This document shows positions 8,763-19,742 of a stretch of DNA of 64,000 bases, piece after piece. The position numbers and the translations under genes are program-made. Under the pieces are notes generated by a model. It searched no databases, was not told the origin of the DNA, and saw only the letters and a program-made list of their open reading frames with translations. Each line of letters starts with the position of its first letter. The stretch's first letter is position 1. The stretch is from Candidatus Zixiibacteriota bacterium (GTDB taxonomy: Bacteria > Zixibacteria > MSB-5A5 > GN15 > PGXB01): NCBI GenBank assembly GCA_016933695.1, contig JAFGAL010000002.1, forward strand, positions 1 through 64,000. The letters are read 5' to 3'.

Positions 8763-9833
8763 TTATCTCGAGCTTGCGGCAATGACATTTTCCAGCGTAA
8801 TGATCTCCTTGCCGTCAAATCCCAGGAAATTGTCGGCGTCAAGCGGAATTTCAATTTCAATATTCTCTCCGGTGTGCACGACAACGGATTTACTGTATGA
8901 CGACATCATTCCCTTTTCGGCCTCGTAGTTATCAACGGGGATATTGTCACCGACGGGGTTCAATAAGTACAACCGTTCAACCAGGAAACTAAAAGTGGCA
9001 TATTCAGTGCCTTTTGCGACCGACCACGACCGGTCGTCATCGACAGTGATAATCGTCCCATCCCCCCTGCTTAACGCCACAGTCCTGATTTTAAAGCGGG
9101 TCATCAGCATCACCGAATCCCCGGAGGGTTTCATGATGGTCGTGCCAAAGGTGCATTCTCCAGGTTCACCTGAACTGCCGTCCAGCGGAAATCCCAGAGT
9201 GCATTTACAACTGTTTACCTCAAAAACGTTGCGATCGGTGTTATACAATCGATAGTCCGCCTTTAGCAGAAGCATATGTTTCGCGTTCGCGGCATAGACC
9301 AGCGGGTCATCGGAGTTGACAAAGATATCCGCCATAACAGCCCGACCGTTTTTGTCAGATGTTATGGTTACGGTTTGCTTACCGCCGTTATCCAGTGTCA
9401 AGTTAATCTTGCTTTCATCGTATCGAAACAAGGGATCATCGCCATCACCGACGGCAGACATGGTTTTGATAACTCCGGATAGCGCAATGCGCCCGTCGCT
9501 TTGTACGGCAGGCCTGATATACATTTCCGCCATGTGCTCAAGGTTGCCCGGCCTGGCCGACGGTTTGCGGTCGAACAGAAGGTATGTCACGGGGATTTGT
9601 GTTGCTCCGACCGATGAGATCGAGAAATCGGTTGCGTCGCGATAAAACGAAAAACTCACCATGCCGTATTGGTCTTCGGTGACGATGAATCCGCCATCGC
9701 TGTACGAACCCTGGCGTTCGCCGTTGACGGATATGTAAGGTGACACCCTGATTTCAAAATCGGGCACGGCACTCCACGCCCCTGCGGTCATGAACAGCAT
9801 GCCGATCAGCACGAGAATACCGGTGGTACGCAT
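8763..9833 (-). CDS. secreted hypothetical protein of the ECF sigma operon
   Basis: A 356-residue exported protein with a signal peptide (about 1-22, MRTTGILVLIGMLFMTAGAWSA) and a mature part rich in beta strands, with no membrane anchor or known motif. I took ATG 9833 with AGGAG 8 nt upstream rather than an in-frame TTG two codons earlier. It is the third gene of a run with an ECF sigma factor and its anti-sigma factor (16-nt gap), so it may be a sensor, an effector or simply a target of that sigma factor. A Cys pair (CKC, about residues 210-212) and a later Cys could form a disulfide. Function unknown. Confidence 0.75.
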   Translation of the reverse strand: MRTTGILVLIGMLFMTAGAWSAVPDFEIRVSPYISVNGERQGSYSDGGFIVTEDQYGMVSFSFYRDATDFSISSVGATQIPVTYLLFDRKPSARPGNLEHMAEMYIRPAVQSDGRIALSGVIKTMSAVGDGDDPLFRYDESKINLTLDNGGKQTVTITSDKNGRAVMADIFVNSDDPLVYAANAKHMLLLKADYRLYNTDRNVFEVNSCKCTLGFPLDGSSGEPGECTFGTTIMKPSGDSVMLMTRFKIRTVALSRGDGTIITVDDDRSWSVAKGTEYATFSFLVERLYLLNPVGDNIPVDNYEAEKGMMSSYSKSVVVHTGENIEIEIPLDADNFLGFDGKEIITLENVIAASSR

Positions 9834-9849
9834 CGGCAAACTCCTTTCG

Positions 9850-10317
9850 TTAGAGATGATCCTTGCTTGCGGTAAAGACGCGGCGTTCGACCACGTCCTT
9901 TTCCGTCAGGACGATTTTCCGTGTTTGTGAGTTTTCACTCACGGCATCCCCATGCCCCGGTATGATAGTATTCATATGGTTCGACCCGGAAAGCGCATCA
10001 TACAAAAGTACTGCCAAAACCAGCGAACCGATCCAGACTACGGTTCTTGGAATACGATAGTATCCTGAAAACACCCGCCACCCCTTTCGGGCGTTTTTCG
10101 CATTGTCAATTCGTGTCATGATTCGATCTTCGACATCAGCCGGAAGGGATTCGGTCCCGGTGCTCCGGTTGAGATCGGAGATATGATCCAGCTCGGCCGC
10201 GAAGGCCCGGCAGTCCGGGCAGGTCGCCAGATGACTGTCCAGCTCCCACGTTTCGAATTCGGTCAGCTCGCCGTCAAGGCGGGCCGACAGCATTTCCTTG
10301 TACTTATCGCATCGCAT
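9850..10317 (-). CDS. zinc-finger (zf-HC2) anti-sigma factor, membrane-anchored
   Basis: A 155-residue protein. The N-terminal part has the anti-sigma zinc-finger pattern: MRCDKYKEMLSARLDGELT, then LDSHLATCPDCRAF with H-x3-C-x2-C. A single membrane helix (VVWIGSLVLAVLLYDAL, about 98-115) leaves a short periplasmic tail. It should hold the ECF sigma factor encoded just upstream inactive until a signal arrives. The start is ATG 10317, 5 nt after the sigma stop codon, with GGGG about 6 nt before it; the in-frame extension upstream would overlap the sigma gene. The nature of the signal is unknown. Confidence 0.85.
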   Translation of the reverse strand: MRCDKYKEMLSARLDGELTEFETWELDSHLATCPDCRAFAAELDHISDLNRSTGTESLPADVEDRIMTRIDNAKNARKGWRVFSGYYRIPRTVVWIGSLVLAVLLYDALSGSNHMNTIIPGHGDAVSENSQTRKIVLTEKDVVERRVFTASKDHL

Positions 10318-10322
10318 ATCTA

Positions 10323-10820
10323 TTACCCCATAAAACTCGTTTGTCGATAGGTTTCTCGCAGGCGGCATCGCGCCCGGTACAACAGCGCCCGGATCGCCGG
10401 GACGGTCGTCCCGAGAATCTCCGCAATCTCTGTATAACTAAAGCCCTGGTATTCCCTGAGGATCAGCGCCTCGCGATATTCCGGCTCCAATGCCAGAAGT
10501 GCCCGGCGCAGTTCGATCTGCCGGTGCCGATCACGGTCGGAATGGTCGCCCGGATTGTCCGAGACGGCAGACAGCGGCACCTCATGACAGCGGTCACGGA
10601 TTTTGTTCAGGCACAGATTGCGGGTCAGGATAAACAACCAGCTTTTGATATCGGTAATCCGGTAGTGGTCGGTCATTTTGGTATACAGGCGAACAAACAC
10701 TTCCTGTGCGATATCGCCGGCGGCGTCGCGGTCACCCAGCATTTTGACCGCGAAATCAAAGGTGCGGTCCTTGTATTCGTTGAACACGTCCGTGAATGTC
10801 AGGCTATTGTCACCGTCCAC
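10323..10820 (-). CDS. ECF-family RNA polymerase sigma factor
   Basis: A 165-residue sigma70 of the extracytoplasmic-function type. Region 2 contains DRDAAGDIAQEVFVRLY and IKSWLFILTRNLCLNKIRDR; region 4 contains LEPEYREALILREYQGFSYTEIAEILGTTVPAIRALLYRARCRLR, a typical -35-binding helix-turn-helix. The start is a GTG at 10818-10820. Cognate zf-HC2 anti-sigma and a secreted protein follow on the same strand with very short gaps, a standard envelope-stress arrangement. I cannot define its target promoter from one operon. Confidence 0.92.
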   Translation of the reverse strand: MDGDNSLTFTDVFNEYKDRTFDFAVKMLGDRDAAGDIAQEVFVRLYTKMTDHYRITDIKSWLFILTRNLCLNKIRDRCHEVPLSAVSDNPGDHSDRDRHRQIELRRALLALEPEYREALILREYQGFSYTEIAEILGTTVPAIRALLYRARCRLRETYRQTSFMG

Positions 10821-10916
10821 ATAATCACCACGCTATTGTTGAATTGTACTAGTTATACTAAAGACCCGCCAAGAGGAGAAAAGTTTTTGATTATTTTATA
10901 AAAAGGCCGATCCCAC

Positions 10917-10951
10917 CGCAGGTGGCAAGGTGCCACAAGCGGCGGGGCACC
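10917..10951. repeat. GC-rich hairpin repeat, copy 2
   Basis: A GC-rich block in an AT-rich intergenic stretch with nested inverted repeats: GTGGCA (10922-10927), loop AGG, TGCCAC (10931-10936), flanked by CCGC and GCGG arms. It resembles the reverse complement of 93-127. No U-tract follows, so it is not an obvious terminator. Confidence 0.4.
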
Positions 10952-10969
10952 ATTTAAAATCATATAATT

Positions 10970-10994
10970 CCACAGCAGAGCTGTGGGTTACCAG
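10970..10994. repeat. interspersed palindrome, copy 1
   Basis: CCACAGC, loop AGA, GCTGTGG(G), followed by TTACCAG. It is one of four copies in the window of a unit CCCACAGC-AGA-GCTGTGGG; this copy lacks the first C. The intergenic stretch 10821-11101 otherwise holds a second copy, a GC-rich hairpin and AT-rich spacer, with no gene. Confidence 0.8.
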
Positions 10995-11066
10995 TTTTAT
11001 TTATATCTGTTTATGTCCATTATAGAGTGATATCACATTCACCCGCGATGCGGAGGAGAAAAGAAT

Positions 11067-11092
11067 CCCACAGCAGAGCTGTGGGTTACCAG
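11067..11092. repeat. interspersed palindrome, copy 2
   Basis: A perfect 8-bp inverted repeat with 3-nt loop (CCCACAGC-AGA-GCTGTGGG) plus TTACCAG, the same tail as copy 1. It ends 9 bp past the stop codon of the pentapeptide-like gene. A run GGAGGAGAAAAG just before it recalls AGAGGAGAAAAG near 10872, hinting at a local duplication. Confidence 0.85.
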
Positions 11093-11101
11093 TTATACTA
11101 T

Positions 11102-12607
11102 CTATACCGGCTTCTTTGGCACAAATTGCCGCCGAATACCAACAACCATAAATGAGACAAAAACGGCATTCAGCAATGTTTCAATACATATTAATGCATG
11201 AGGCCATGATGTTATGTGCGGCCTCAATTCGGCACCACGAAATAAAGTGGATAATGATATATTGTAAATAAAGGTCTTCCAATAATCAGTAGTGAGTAAA
11301 ATGAAATCGTCAAGCCCCAATGCCAACGTATATTTTACTTCACCCATATTAGGGTCTAATTGAACACCCATTAACAGCAACAATAAGGGAGCAATAAACC
11401 ACATTACCAGAATCGCAAGAAAAGGTCTAGTATATGATTCTCCATATTGTGCAAAAACACCATATAGCCAATTTAACATTCGCGCCGGGAATGGGATATT
11501 ACTTGCCTTTCTATTTGCCGTAAGAAAACCTATGTAAAAATCACTTGCCAGCCGAAAATCTGACAATTTGTAGTAGTGCTCATGCAACTTGCGATAAATT
11601 CTTTTTACCAAATCATATTCCTCTGCTCGATTTTCATCGTTTATTATATGGCGACGGCGTATTCTCCCCTTCTTAGGCCACTTGCAGTCCTGGATTTCGA
11701 CGCTATCTCCATTTAGAAATGGTAGGGTTTTCATATATACACCTTGCATATTGCAGTTCTTAAAAATAAGATTCTTGGGGCCGATATTATATTCTTTATC
11801 AAAATCAGTATTGCCTAAAAAGCTCACATTTATAAAATATGTTTCAGATGGCAGATTTGTCACTGGGAAAGAAGCCTCTCCTGATAATGTACACATATTA
11901 AATAGCATACGAAATGAGACATGAATATCTCTAAACATACTTTCCGAATAACAATATACATTGTCCATTTCAAGACCTTTTCTCATATGGCAATCCTCAA
12001 GCACCAAAATGCCATAGAACTCCACATTTGAGTATTTCAACACATCGCTGCATGCAACCTTTTTAAAGGATGAATCTGAATGGAATACACAATCAGAATA
12101 AACGCAATTGCCTTTATTGAATTGTACATTGTCAAAGCATATCTCGTCAGAACATTCCATTTTATTGAAATACACCCCACTATGAAACTGCACATTATGC
12201 ATCAATGTCTTTCCATTAAAATTGACGTCATCAAACTCACACCTTTCAATTATGTTTAAATCACGACAATTAAACTTGCCATTAAAAGTTACATTTCTAA
12301 AAGAAGATGTATTTTGTATATGAATATTTTTTATTTCTACATCACAATTAAACGTAGCACCATCAAGTATTAACCTATTTGATATGTTTTTATTAAACAA
12401 TCCATCGGTTGTATTAAAAACGGTTCCCCGTAATCTGGATGGATCAATGGCCGGATTATAGATTATATCTCTAACCGCTATGATGAAATCTTTTTTATCT
12501 TTATTCGGATCATCATCATGTAAAATACAATAGTCATTCGGTCCAGCTTTACTATTACAAGAATATTCTTGATCGCCAACTTTTATCTTAGCCTTACAGT
12601 AATACAT
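11102..12607 (-). CDS. pentapeptide-like beta-helix protein with C-terminal membrane domain
   Basis: A 501-residue protein with four parts. An N-terminal Cys/His segment (MYYCKAKIKVGDQEYSC, then YCILH, about 4-30) could bind a metal. Residues 60-310 are degenerate repeats in which F, C or V recurs about every 5 or 20 residues (DGATFNCDVEIKN, FRNVTFNGKFNC), as in pentapeptide-repeat beta-helices. An Arg/Lys-rich helical segment follows (about 330-390). The C-terminus holds three or four hydrophobic helices (AILVMWFIAPLLLLLMGV; HALICIETLLNAVFVSFMVVGI), similar to pentapeptide proteins with an ion-channel-like tail. It is strongly AT-rich against its neighbours and next to palindromic repeats, so probably acquired. 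Function unknown; a defence or stress role is only a guess. Confidence 0.7.
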   Translation of the reverse strand: MYYCKAKIKVGDQEYSCNSKAGPNDYCILHDDDPNKDKKDFIIAVRDIIYNPAIDPSRLRGTVFNTTDGLFNKNISNRLILDGATFNCDVEIKNIHIQNTSSFRNVTFNGKFNCRDLNIIERCEFDDVNFNGKTLMHNVQFHSGVYFNKMECSDEICFDNVQFNKGNCVYSDCVFHSDSSFKKVACSDVLKYSNVEFYGILVLEDCHMRKGLEMDNVYCYSESMFRDIHVSFRMLFNMCTLSGEASFPVTNLPSETYFINVSFLGNTDFDKEYNIGPKNLIFKNCNMQGVYMKTLPFLNGDSVEIQDCKWPKKGRIRRRHIINDENRAEEYDLVKRIYRKLHEHYYKLSDFRLASDFYIGFLTANRKASNIPFPARMLNWLYGVFAQYGESYTRPFLAILVMWFIAPLLLLLMGVQLDPNMGEVKYTLALGLDDFILLTTDYWKTFIYNISLSTLFRGAELRPHITSWPHALICIETLLNAVFVSFMVVGIRRQFVPKKPV

Positions 12608-12691
12608 AAAATACCACCATTTTAACTAACAGATATTCAGACTTTGCGTCGCCTTCAGTTCCAATTAATCCCTATTCTACTAAGTCTTAGA

Positions 12692-12724
12692 CAAAAAAAT
12701 AGGGTATCGGAAAGATACCCTATT
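12692..12724 (-). terminator. Rho-independent terminator of the metK-sahH operon
   Basis: A perfect 11-bp stem (12698-12708 with 12714-12724, AATAGGGTATC/GATACCCTATT) with a 5-nt loop. On the minus strand it is followed by a run of seven T. It begins 24 bp after the sahH stop codon. Confidence 0.9.
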
Positions 12725-12747
12725 GATGAAATTATGTCAATAAAACG

Positions 12748-15175
<2,428 letters not shown>

Positions 15176-15203
15176 GAAGCTCCTCCTTCCAAAAGATTCT
15201 ATC

Positions 15204-16190
15204 CTATAGATCGCCAGATCCTGAAGATTCTCCAATGTTCAACGACCGAAACTTGCTTCGGACCAGAGCGTTTTCGCCGATCAGCGACGCCTCCAGAACC
15301 GCCTGTTCGACCGTGGCATTGGTGAAGATAATGGAATTCTTTATAATGGACTGGAAAATACGCGCATGGGGAGAAATCGACACGTATGGTCCGATCACCG
15401 AGTTTTCAATCTGTGCGGTTGGGTCGATATACACCGGCGGGATAATGACCGAACCGGGGTAATCGTGATTGATCGCCAGGTCATCCAGCAGGCGGCGGTT
15501 GGTATGCAGAAGGGTTTCCACCTTGCCGCAATCGTACCAATCGTCGACTTCATACGGCACGAATGTTTCACCGGCGCGGATCATCAACTCCAGCGCATCG
15601 GTGAGCTGGATTTCGTCGTCGGTGCGCTTGTCGAGTTCAATCACCTTGTTGAGTTGATCGTGCAGGCTTTTCGAATCCTCGAAATAATACAGCCCGATCA
15701 GCGCCAGATTCGATTTGGGATGCTGGGGTTTTTCCTCCAAAGCCACGATCCGGTTATCATCGACCACCGCCACCCCGAAGCGCCGGGGGTCCTTGACCTG
15801 CTGAAGTCCGATCACGTTGTGTCCGCCCTTGATGAATTGGGGGAAATCGGTCCGGGCAATGGTGTCGCCCAGAACCACCAGCAATGGAGAACGATCGATT
15901 TCATGCAGGGCGAGATGAATGGCATAGCCCAGCCCCAAAAGCTCTTTCTGCTCCACGAAAGTGGCATTGAAATCATAATGGCGGTTAACGAATTCGACGA
16001 TTTGATCGCCCAGATGTCCGACAATAATGCAAACCTCATCGGGATCCAGCTCGATCAGGGGATCGAGGACGTGCTCCAGCATGGTCTTCCCCGCCACCGG
16101 GATCAGCGATTTCGGCAAAGAAAACGTATGCGGCCTGAGTCTGGTTCCGGCCCCGGCCAGCGGGACGACTATTTTCAGTTTTTCACCCAT
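15204..16190 (-). CDS. NDP-sugar pyrophosphorylase (nucleotidyltransferase)
   Basis: A 328-residue protein. The N-terminal nucleotidyltransferase domain opens with [33 protein letters not shown], the G-x-G-x-R-x5-P-K signature of glucose-1-phosphate nucleotidyltransferases. It continues with [12 protein letters not shown] and [22 protein letters not shown]. The C-terminal 80 residues contain hexapeptide-like beta-helix turns ([20 protein letters not shown]). The substrate cannot be fixed from sequence alone; dTTP or UTP with glucose-1-phosphate is the family norm. It is the first gene of the run leading into metK-sahH, with no metabolic link I can explain. Confidence 0.8.
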   Translation of the reverse strand: MGEKLKIVVPLAGAGTRLRPHTFSLPKSLIPVAGKTMLEHVLDPLIELDPDEVCIIVGHLGDQIVEFVNRHYDFNATFVEQKELLGLGYAIHLALHEIDRSPLLVVLGDTIARTDFPQFIKGGHNVIGLQQVKDPRRFGVAVVDDNRIVALEEKPQHPKSNLALIGLYYFEDSKSLHDQLNKVIELDKRTDDEIQLTDALELMIRAGETFVPYEVDDWYDCGKVETLLHTNRRLLDDLAINHDYPGSVIIPPVYIDPTAQIENSVIGPYVSISPHARIFQSIIKNSIIFTNATVEQAVLEASLIGENALVRSKFRSLNIGESSGSGDL

Positions 16191-16307
16191 ATGCTCTTTG
16201 GCATCAATATTCGTATAATTTCACGTAAAGGCAATTATTATTTCAAAAAATCAAGAAACGCCCCGGGAAATTCATATTGTCATATCTGATACGAAACGAA
16301 AATCGAT

Positions 16308-16958
16308 TTAGAATATTTGGGAAAGGCTGCCGCCCCATTCGTAATACAAAAACTCCGCGCGGCCGATCAACAGCGAGATACGCCCCATCACCGTGTAGCC
16401 GAAATGCGCGCCGAATGCGATCATGATGAACCAGATACCCACGCGGGCTGTCGCGCCGAGCAGTCCGGTATGCTCTTTTGAGAAATAGAAATAAATCAGG
16501 GTCGAGATGACACCCACCACGACCAGAAGGGCCAACAGCGTCCCGGCGAATCCATTGCCGGTGTCGAGCGACAGGATGGTCGATGCCACCTGCGGGAAAA
16601 TCAGGCCGTGCAGAGACGAGATAATATAAATCCCGGCGGTGTTGCCGATCACGAATGCCAGCGAAACCCGGCTCACCCAGGACCATTTCGGGATCAGGCG
16701 GGTGAACATCAGAACGCCCAGAATCCCCGGGAATACCAGCCACCAGTGGCCATTGTCGACCATCGGATTGACCAACTGCTGAATGATAACGGTTTGCCAG
16801 ATCAGTCCGACATAATAACCCGCCGACAATCCGGCAAAGATATGCTCGGACAGCTTGTAAAATACATTATCACGGTAGAGAAATGAAAATAACGACAGGA
16901 TCAGGTAGGCCCTCAGCCAGATTTCGAAATGCTGGACAAAACTCAATGACTCGCCCAT
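16308..16958 (-). CDS. membrane protein, last gene of a four-gene membrane module
   Basis: A 216-residue protein with about six membrane helices (AYLILSLFSFLY; AGLSAGYYVGLIWQTVII; WWLVFPGILGVLMF; LAFVIGNTAGIYIISSL; LLALLVVVGVISTLIYFYF; VGIWFIMIAFGAHFGYTVM). I recognise no family. Its ATG follows directly on the TAG of the preceding gene (0 nt), so translation is probably coupled. A charged pair in KWSWVSR and an acidic N-terminus are the only polar features. Together with the next three genes it forms a compact membrane unit of unknown purpose; a complex of channel or transporter type is possible but unproven. Confidence 0.75.
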   Translation of the reverse strand: MGESLSFVQHFEIWLRAYLILSLFSFLYRDNVFYKLSEHIFAGLSAGYYVGLIWQTVIIQQLVNPMVDNGHWWLVFPGILGVLMFTRLIPKWSWVSRVSLAFVIGNTAGIYIISSLHGLIFPQVASTILSLDTGNGFAGTLLALLVVVGVISTLIYFYFSKEHTGLLGATARVGIWFIMIAFGAHFGYTVMGRISLLIGRAEFLYYEWGGSLSQIF

Positions 16959-17786
16959 CTACCGGCCGTCCTTTCCACGTGACATAAAGAATCCAAGATT
17001 CCCGACAATTACAAAAAAGATCACCAGCAAATGCACCAGCGACTGGGCATCCATCCCCCGAATGGCACTTCCGGAAATGTCGACCATCCGTTCGTATTCG
17101 GCCGCGCCTTTCATGCCGCCCAACAACCCGGTCATCTGACCGGCATCGACGAAGGAATACATTTTGGGCGCCACCACCGCGGTCACACCCGAACCGACCG
17201 GTTTACCGTATTGGGCGTTGACAATCGAAATCCAGTAATCGACCGTGGCATTGTCGGCCACGACGAAGATAAACTCGATATCACGATAGTTTTTCACATG
17301 CTTCATCATGGGGAGATCACGAAGCGGCGTGCCGGAATAATCGCTGGGGAAAATGGATTCGATGGAACTCGCCAGACCATGCATCACAGCGACATAATTG
17401 GCCTTATACCCGAGATTGACAAAATCGATGCCGTATACTTTATCGTACTCCAGGGCAATCTCGCGGGTGACGCGTTCGGCGATCGACGGTCCTCCCAGCG
17501 GGATATTCGACAGGGTCAATACTTTCATGTCCTTGGAGAACATGTGACGCAAGGCCGCGATCGACATCGGTTGCGTTTCCGCCATCGCCGACGGGTAATA
17601 GTCGAAAGTGAGCATCACGACACTGCCATTGGGAAGAGCATCGATGGCTTCATACAATTGCCGCGCCTCCGGAGTGATTTCGATCGGGAAATGCATTACA
17701 ACGATCATCGGGAAAAAGACCGCAATAGCCACCAGCAGGTAAATCCAGCGGCGGTCGATGTGTTGTATGTTTTCCCAGAAACCCAT
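16959..17786 (-). CDS. two-helix membrane-anchored protein with large extracytoplasmic domain
   Basis: A 275-residue protein with one helix near the N-terminus (WIYLLVAIAVFFPMIVVM, about 14-31) and one near the C-terminus (LVHLLVIFFVIVGNLGFFM, about 249-267). Between lies a roughly 215-residue alpha/beta region with strand-like VVMLTFDYYPS, KVLTLSNIPL, YGIDFVNLGYKANYVAVM and IEFIFVVADN. This could face the periplasm if both termini are cytoplasmic. The alternation of strands and helices suggests a Rossmann-like or solute-binding fold, but I cannot name it. Spacing to both neighbours is 0-2 nt. Third gene of the module. Confidence 0.75.
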   Translation of the reverse strand: MGFWENIQHIDRRWIYLLVAIAVFFPMIVVMHFPIEITPEARQLYEAIDALPNGSVVMLTFDYYPSAMAETQPMSIAALRHMFSKDMKVLTLSNIPLGGPSIAERVTREIALEYDKVYGIDFVNLGYKANYVAVMHGLASSIESIFPSDYSGTPLRDLPMMKHVKNYRDIEFIFVVADNATVDYWISIVNAQYGKPVGSGVTAVVAPKMYSFVDAGQMTGLLGGMKGAAEYERMVDISGSAIRGMDAQSLVHLLVIFFVIVGNLGFFMSRGKDGR

Positions 17787-17788
17787 GC

Positions 17789-18499
17789 TTAACCTTTCCC
17801 CATATAGGTGCGTTCGATACCGAGCATGACTCTGAGAGACATGGAGGCTGCGCCCAGTGCCGCCCCGATAATGATTCCTCGCTGAACCGCGACATTGAAG
17901 CCGTTCATGATAAACGTATTCAGATAATCAGGGATACTATCGCCGAACAGCCGCAGAAATGCCTCCCCCATCGGGACTCGCCAGAGCATGACTATCACAG
18001 CCGTTAACAACAGCAGAGTCGCATCGGCGCTTCGGGCGCGAAACGCGCGATAGGCCGCCGACGCGATATAAAACGCCAGCATCGCGAACATGGTTTCCAT
18101 CATGGGCGAATCGACAAAATTAAACAGCCAGTCATATATCGATCCGGTGCCGGTGCCAAACCAACTCCCCCAGCTTTGCGGCAAAATGCTGTAGAATATC
18201 TTTCCGCCGACGCTGGTGGTGGAGACCGGAAGCATCGCCGGAATGGCCATGGCAAATACCGATATCACGGTCGCCAGTTTGAACGGCCAGTCTTCGGTTC
18301 GTCTTACCACGGCGCGGCCGTTGACCCGCACGATGGAAAACACCCCCAGCACCAGGGTGAAACCGCTGACAATGGTCACCCATTGCAGAACCACGTCCTG
18401 GGCGCGACCGATGAAGGTCCGATCCGGATTGAAGAAAAACGAAACCACCATCACGAATCCGGATAAAAACGCCACGATGACCGGTACGGTTGTTCTCAT
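17789..18499 (-). CDS. multi-spanning membrane protein of the four-gene module
   Basis: A 236-residue protein with five or six membrane helices (VIVAFLSGFVMVVSFFF; VTIVSGFTLVLGVFSIV; LATVISVFAMAIPAML; MMETMFAMLAFYIASAAY; LLLLTAVIVMLWRVP; GIIIGAALGAASMSLRVML). No family recognised. A short glycine-rich loop (SWGSWFGTGTGSIYDW) lies before the fourth helix. It starts 2 nt after the DUF6754-like gene and ends 2 nt before the next. Its close coupling to three other membrane genes is the main clue to a shared complex. Confidence 0.75.
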   Translation of the reverse strand: MRTTVPVIVAFLSGFVMVVSFFFNPDRTFIGRAQDVVLQWVTIVSGFTLVLGVFSIVRVNGRAVVRRTEDWPFKLATVISVFAMAIPAMLPVSTTSVGGKIFYSILPQSWGSWFGTGTGSIYDWLFNFVDSPMMETMFAMLAFYIASAAYRAFRARSADATLLLLTAVIVMLWRVPMGEAFLRLFGDSIPDYLNTFIMNGFNVAVQRGIIIGAALGAASMSLRVMLGIERTYMGKG

Positions 18500-18501
18500 C
18501 G

Positions 18502-19671
18502 TTACGGCACCACAAACAAGTGTTTAAACCAGCCGCCGATATCGAACGACATCAAAATGACGCCAAGGATAATAACGGCCACCAGGATGACTTTGACAAA
18601 ATCCTGCCCCTTCAAACCACCTAAAAGCAAGGGTTCATGGCTGAGATAGCTTGAGGCGGCGTATAATTCTTCACCCATTAACGTATAGTCGCAGGCCGCG
18701 ATAAAAAACGGCAATTGCTCGGGACGCGCCGTTCCGGCGATCTGAATCGACCCGGCGGCGTTGCCGGTTTCGGCCAGCAGAAGGGATTCGGCGAAAAACG
18801 CCCCCATATAGATATTGGCGGCGGGCTTGTCGCGCATCATCATACCGTTAACCGTCGCCGTGAAAGCGAACTGCTCTCCGGCGACATAGCGCACGGTGTC
18901 TTTATCATAGGCATCATGTCGTCCGACCTCAAGATAGGCCTGCTCGACCACCTCCTGCCCGGCGGCAAGGATCATCGGGTACCGCACCGGAACATACAAG
19001 GGCGTGTCATATTGGGCGGTAATCCGGGCCACCCTCCCGAGAATCGCCAGTCCGGCAATCGTCTCGATATCATCGATATCTGAAATGCCGGGAATAAACA
19101 GCACCGGTTTGCCCATTTCGGTGGCGCGCCCGACGGCCTCTTCCACCGCATCAATGCCGGGGATTCGCCGCACGAACAGTGTTTTGCCTTTTTTGGCCCA
19201 ATTCGTATACAGAAGAACCGCACCGGAAAAGATCAGCATGAACACCAAAACCGCAATCCGGCTGGTCCGAAACACGGTAATATCATTGACCGTGATCGCA
19301 ACCGTTACACTGTCGGCGGTGACACCGTCGGATGCAATCAGGAGGATTTCGTAATTGCCTTCCTGTTCGAATCCCGGCGCAAACACCAGGCATCCCTGTC
19401 CGTTCAGGCTGTCGATAAATGCCGCACTGTCCATCAGATTTTCGGCTGTCAAGAGGGGAATCGTCCCATCGAGGTCGATTGACGACACAGCGATAATCAG
19501 CGTATCGCCCTCATCGATATCAAGGGTATCATCGCCGATCAGCGTTAATATCGGCGGATGTTGATTCAAACTATCGGGAGACTGAGCGAATGAAAAAAAA
19601 GAAAAATACAGGCAAAAGCCTAATGCCAGGAGAAACGTCTTACCACTGCTGTTCAGGCTGTAATGTGTCAC
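18502..19671 (-). CDS. Ig/cadherin-like domain plus membrane-anchored DUF6754-like protein
   Basis: A roughly 389-residue protein. A signal peptide (FLLALGFCLYFSFFSFAQ) leads to an Ig/cadherin-like strand domain (PPILTLIGDDTLDIDEGDTL to VTVAITVNDI). A membrane helix follows (IAVLVFMLIFSGAVLLYTNW), then a large cytoplasmic domain beginning RRIPGIDAVEEAVGRATEMGKPVLFIPG and a second helix near the C-terminus (VILVAVIILGVILMSF). The cytoplasmic part resembles, from memory, the family named DUF6754. I placed the start at GTG 19671 because a TTGACA/TATTTT promoter covers the region upstream and its predicted start of transcription falls on this codon; a TTG at 19704 is the alternative. First gene of the membrane module. 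Confidence 0.7.
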   Translation of the reverse strand: MTHYSLNSSGKTFLLALGFCLYFSFFSFAQSPDSLNQHPPILTLIGDDTLDIDEGDTLIIAVSSIDLDGTIPLLTAENLMDSAAFIDSLNGQGCLVFAPGFEQEGNYEILLIASDGVTADSVTVAITVNDITVFRTSRIAVLVFMLIFSGAVLLYTNWAKKGKTLFVRRIPGIDAVEEAVGRATEMGKPVLFIPGISDIDDIETIAGLAILGRVARITAQYDTPLYVPVRYPMILAAGQEVVEQAYLEVGRHDAYDKDTVRYVAGEQFAFTATVNGMMMRDKPAANIYMGAFFAESLLLAETGNAAGSIQIAGTARPEQLPFFIAACDYTLMGEELYAASSYLSHEPLLLGGLKGQDFVKVILVAVIILGVILMSFDIGGWFKHLFVVP

Positions 19672-19676
19672 GCTGT

Positions 19677-19704
19677 AAAATACGTAAAACAGGGGGTCTG
19701 TCAA
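19677..19704 (-). promoter_or_regulatory. sigma70-type promoter of the four-gene membrane module
   Basis: TTGACA at 19704-19699, a 16-nt spacer and TATTTT at 19682-19677 on the minus strand. The -10 box ends 5 nt before the GTG proposed as start, so the mRNA should be leaderless. A perfect -35 box makes this one of the stronger promoters seen. Confidence 0.55.
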
Positions 19705-19742
19705 CTGCTTTTACGTGAAAACGATTCCGGCGCCCCGGATGT

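Noticed and set aside
15176-15203. SAM riboswitch before metK
   Set aside because: The gap is only 28 nt and filled by the ribosome site; there is no room for the aptamer.
15366-16289. 307-codon plus-strand frame opposite the NDP-sugar pyrophosphorylase
   Set aside because: It mirrors a gene with clear family motifs; its own translation has no fold-like pattern and no ribosome site.
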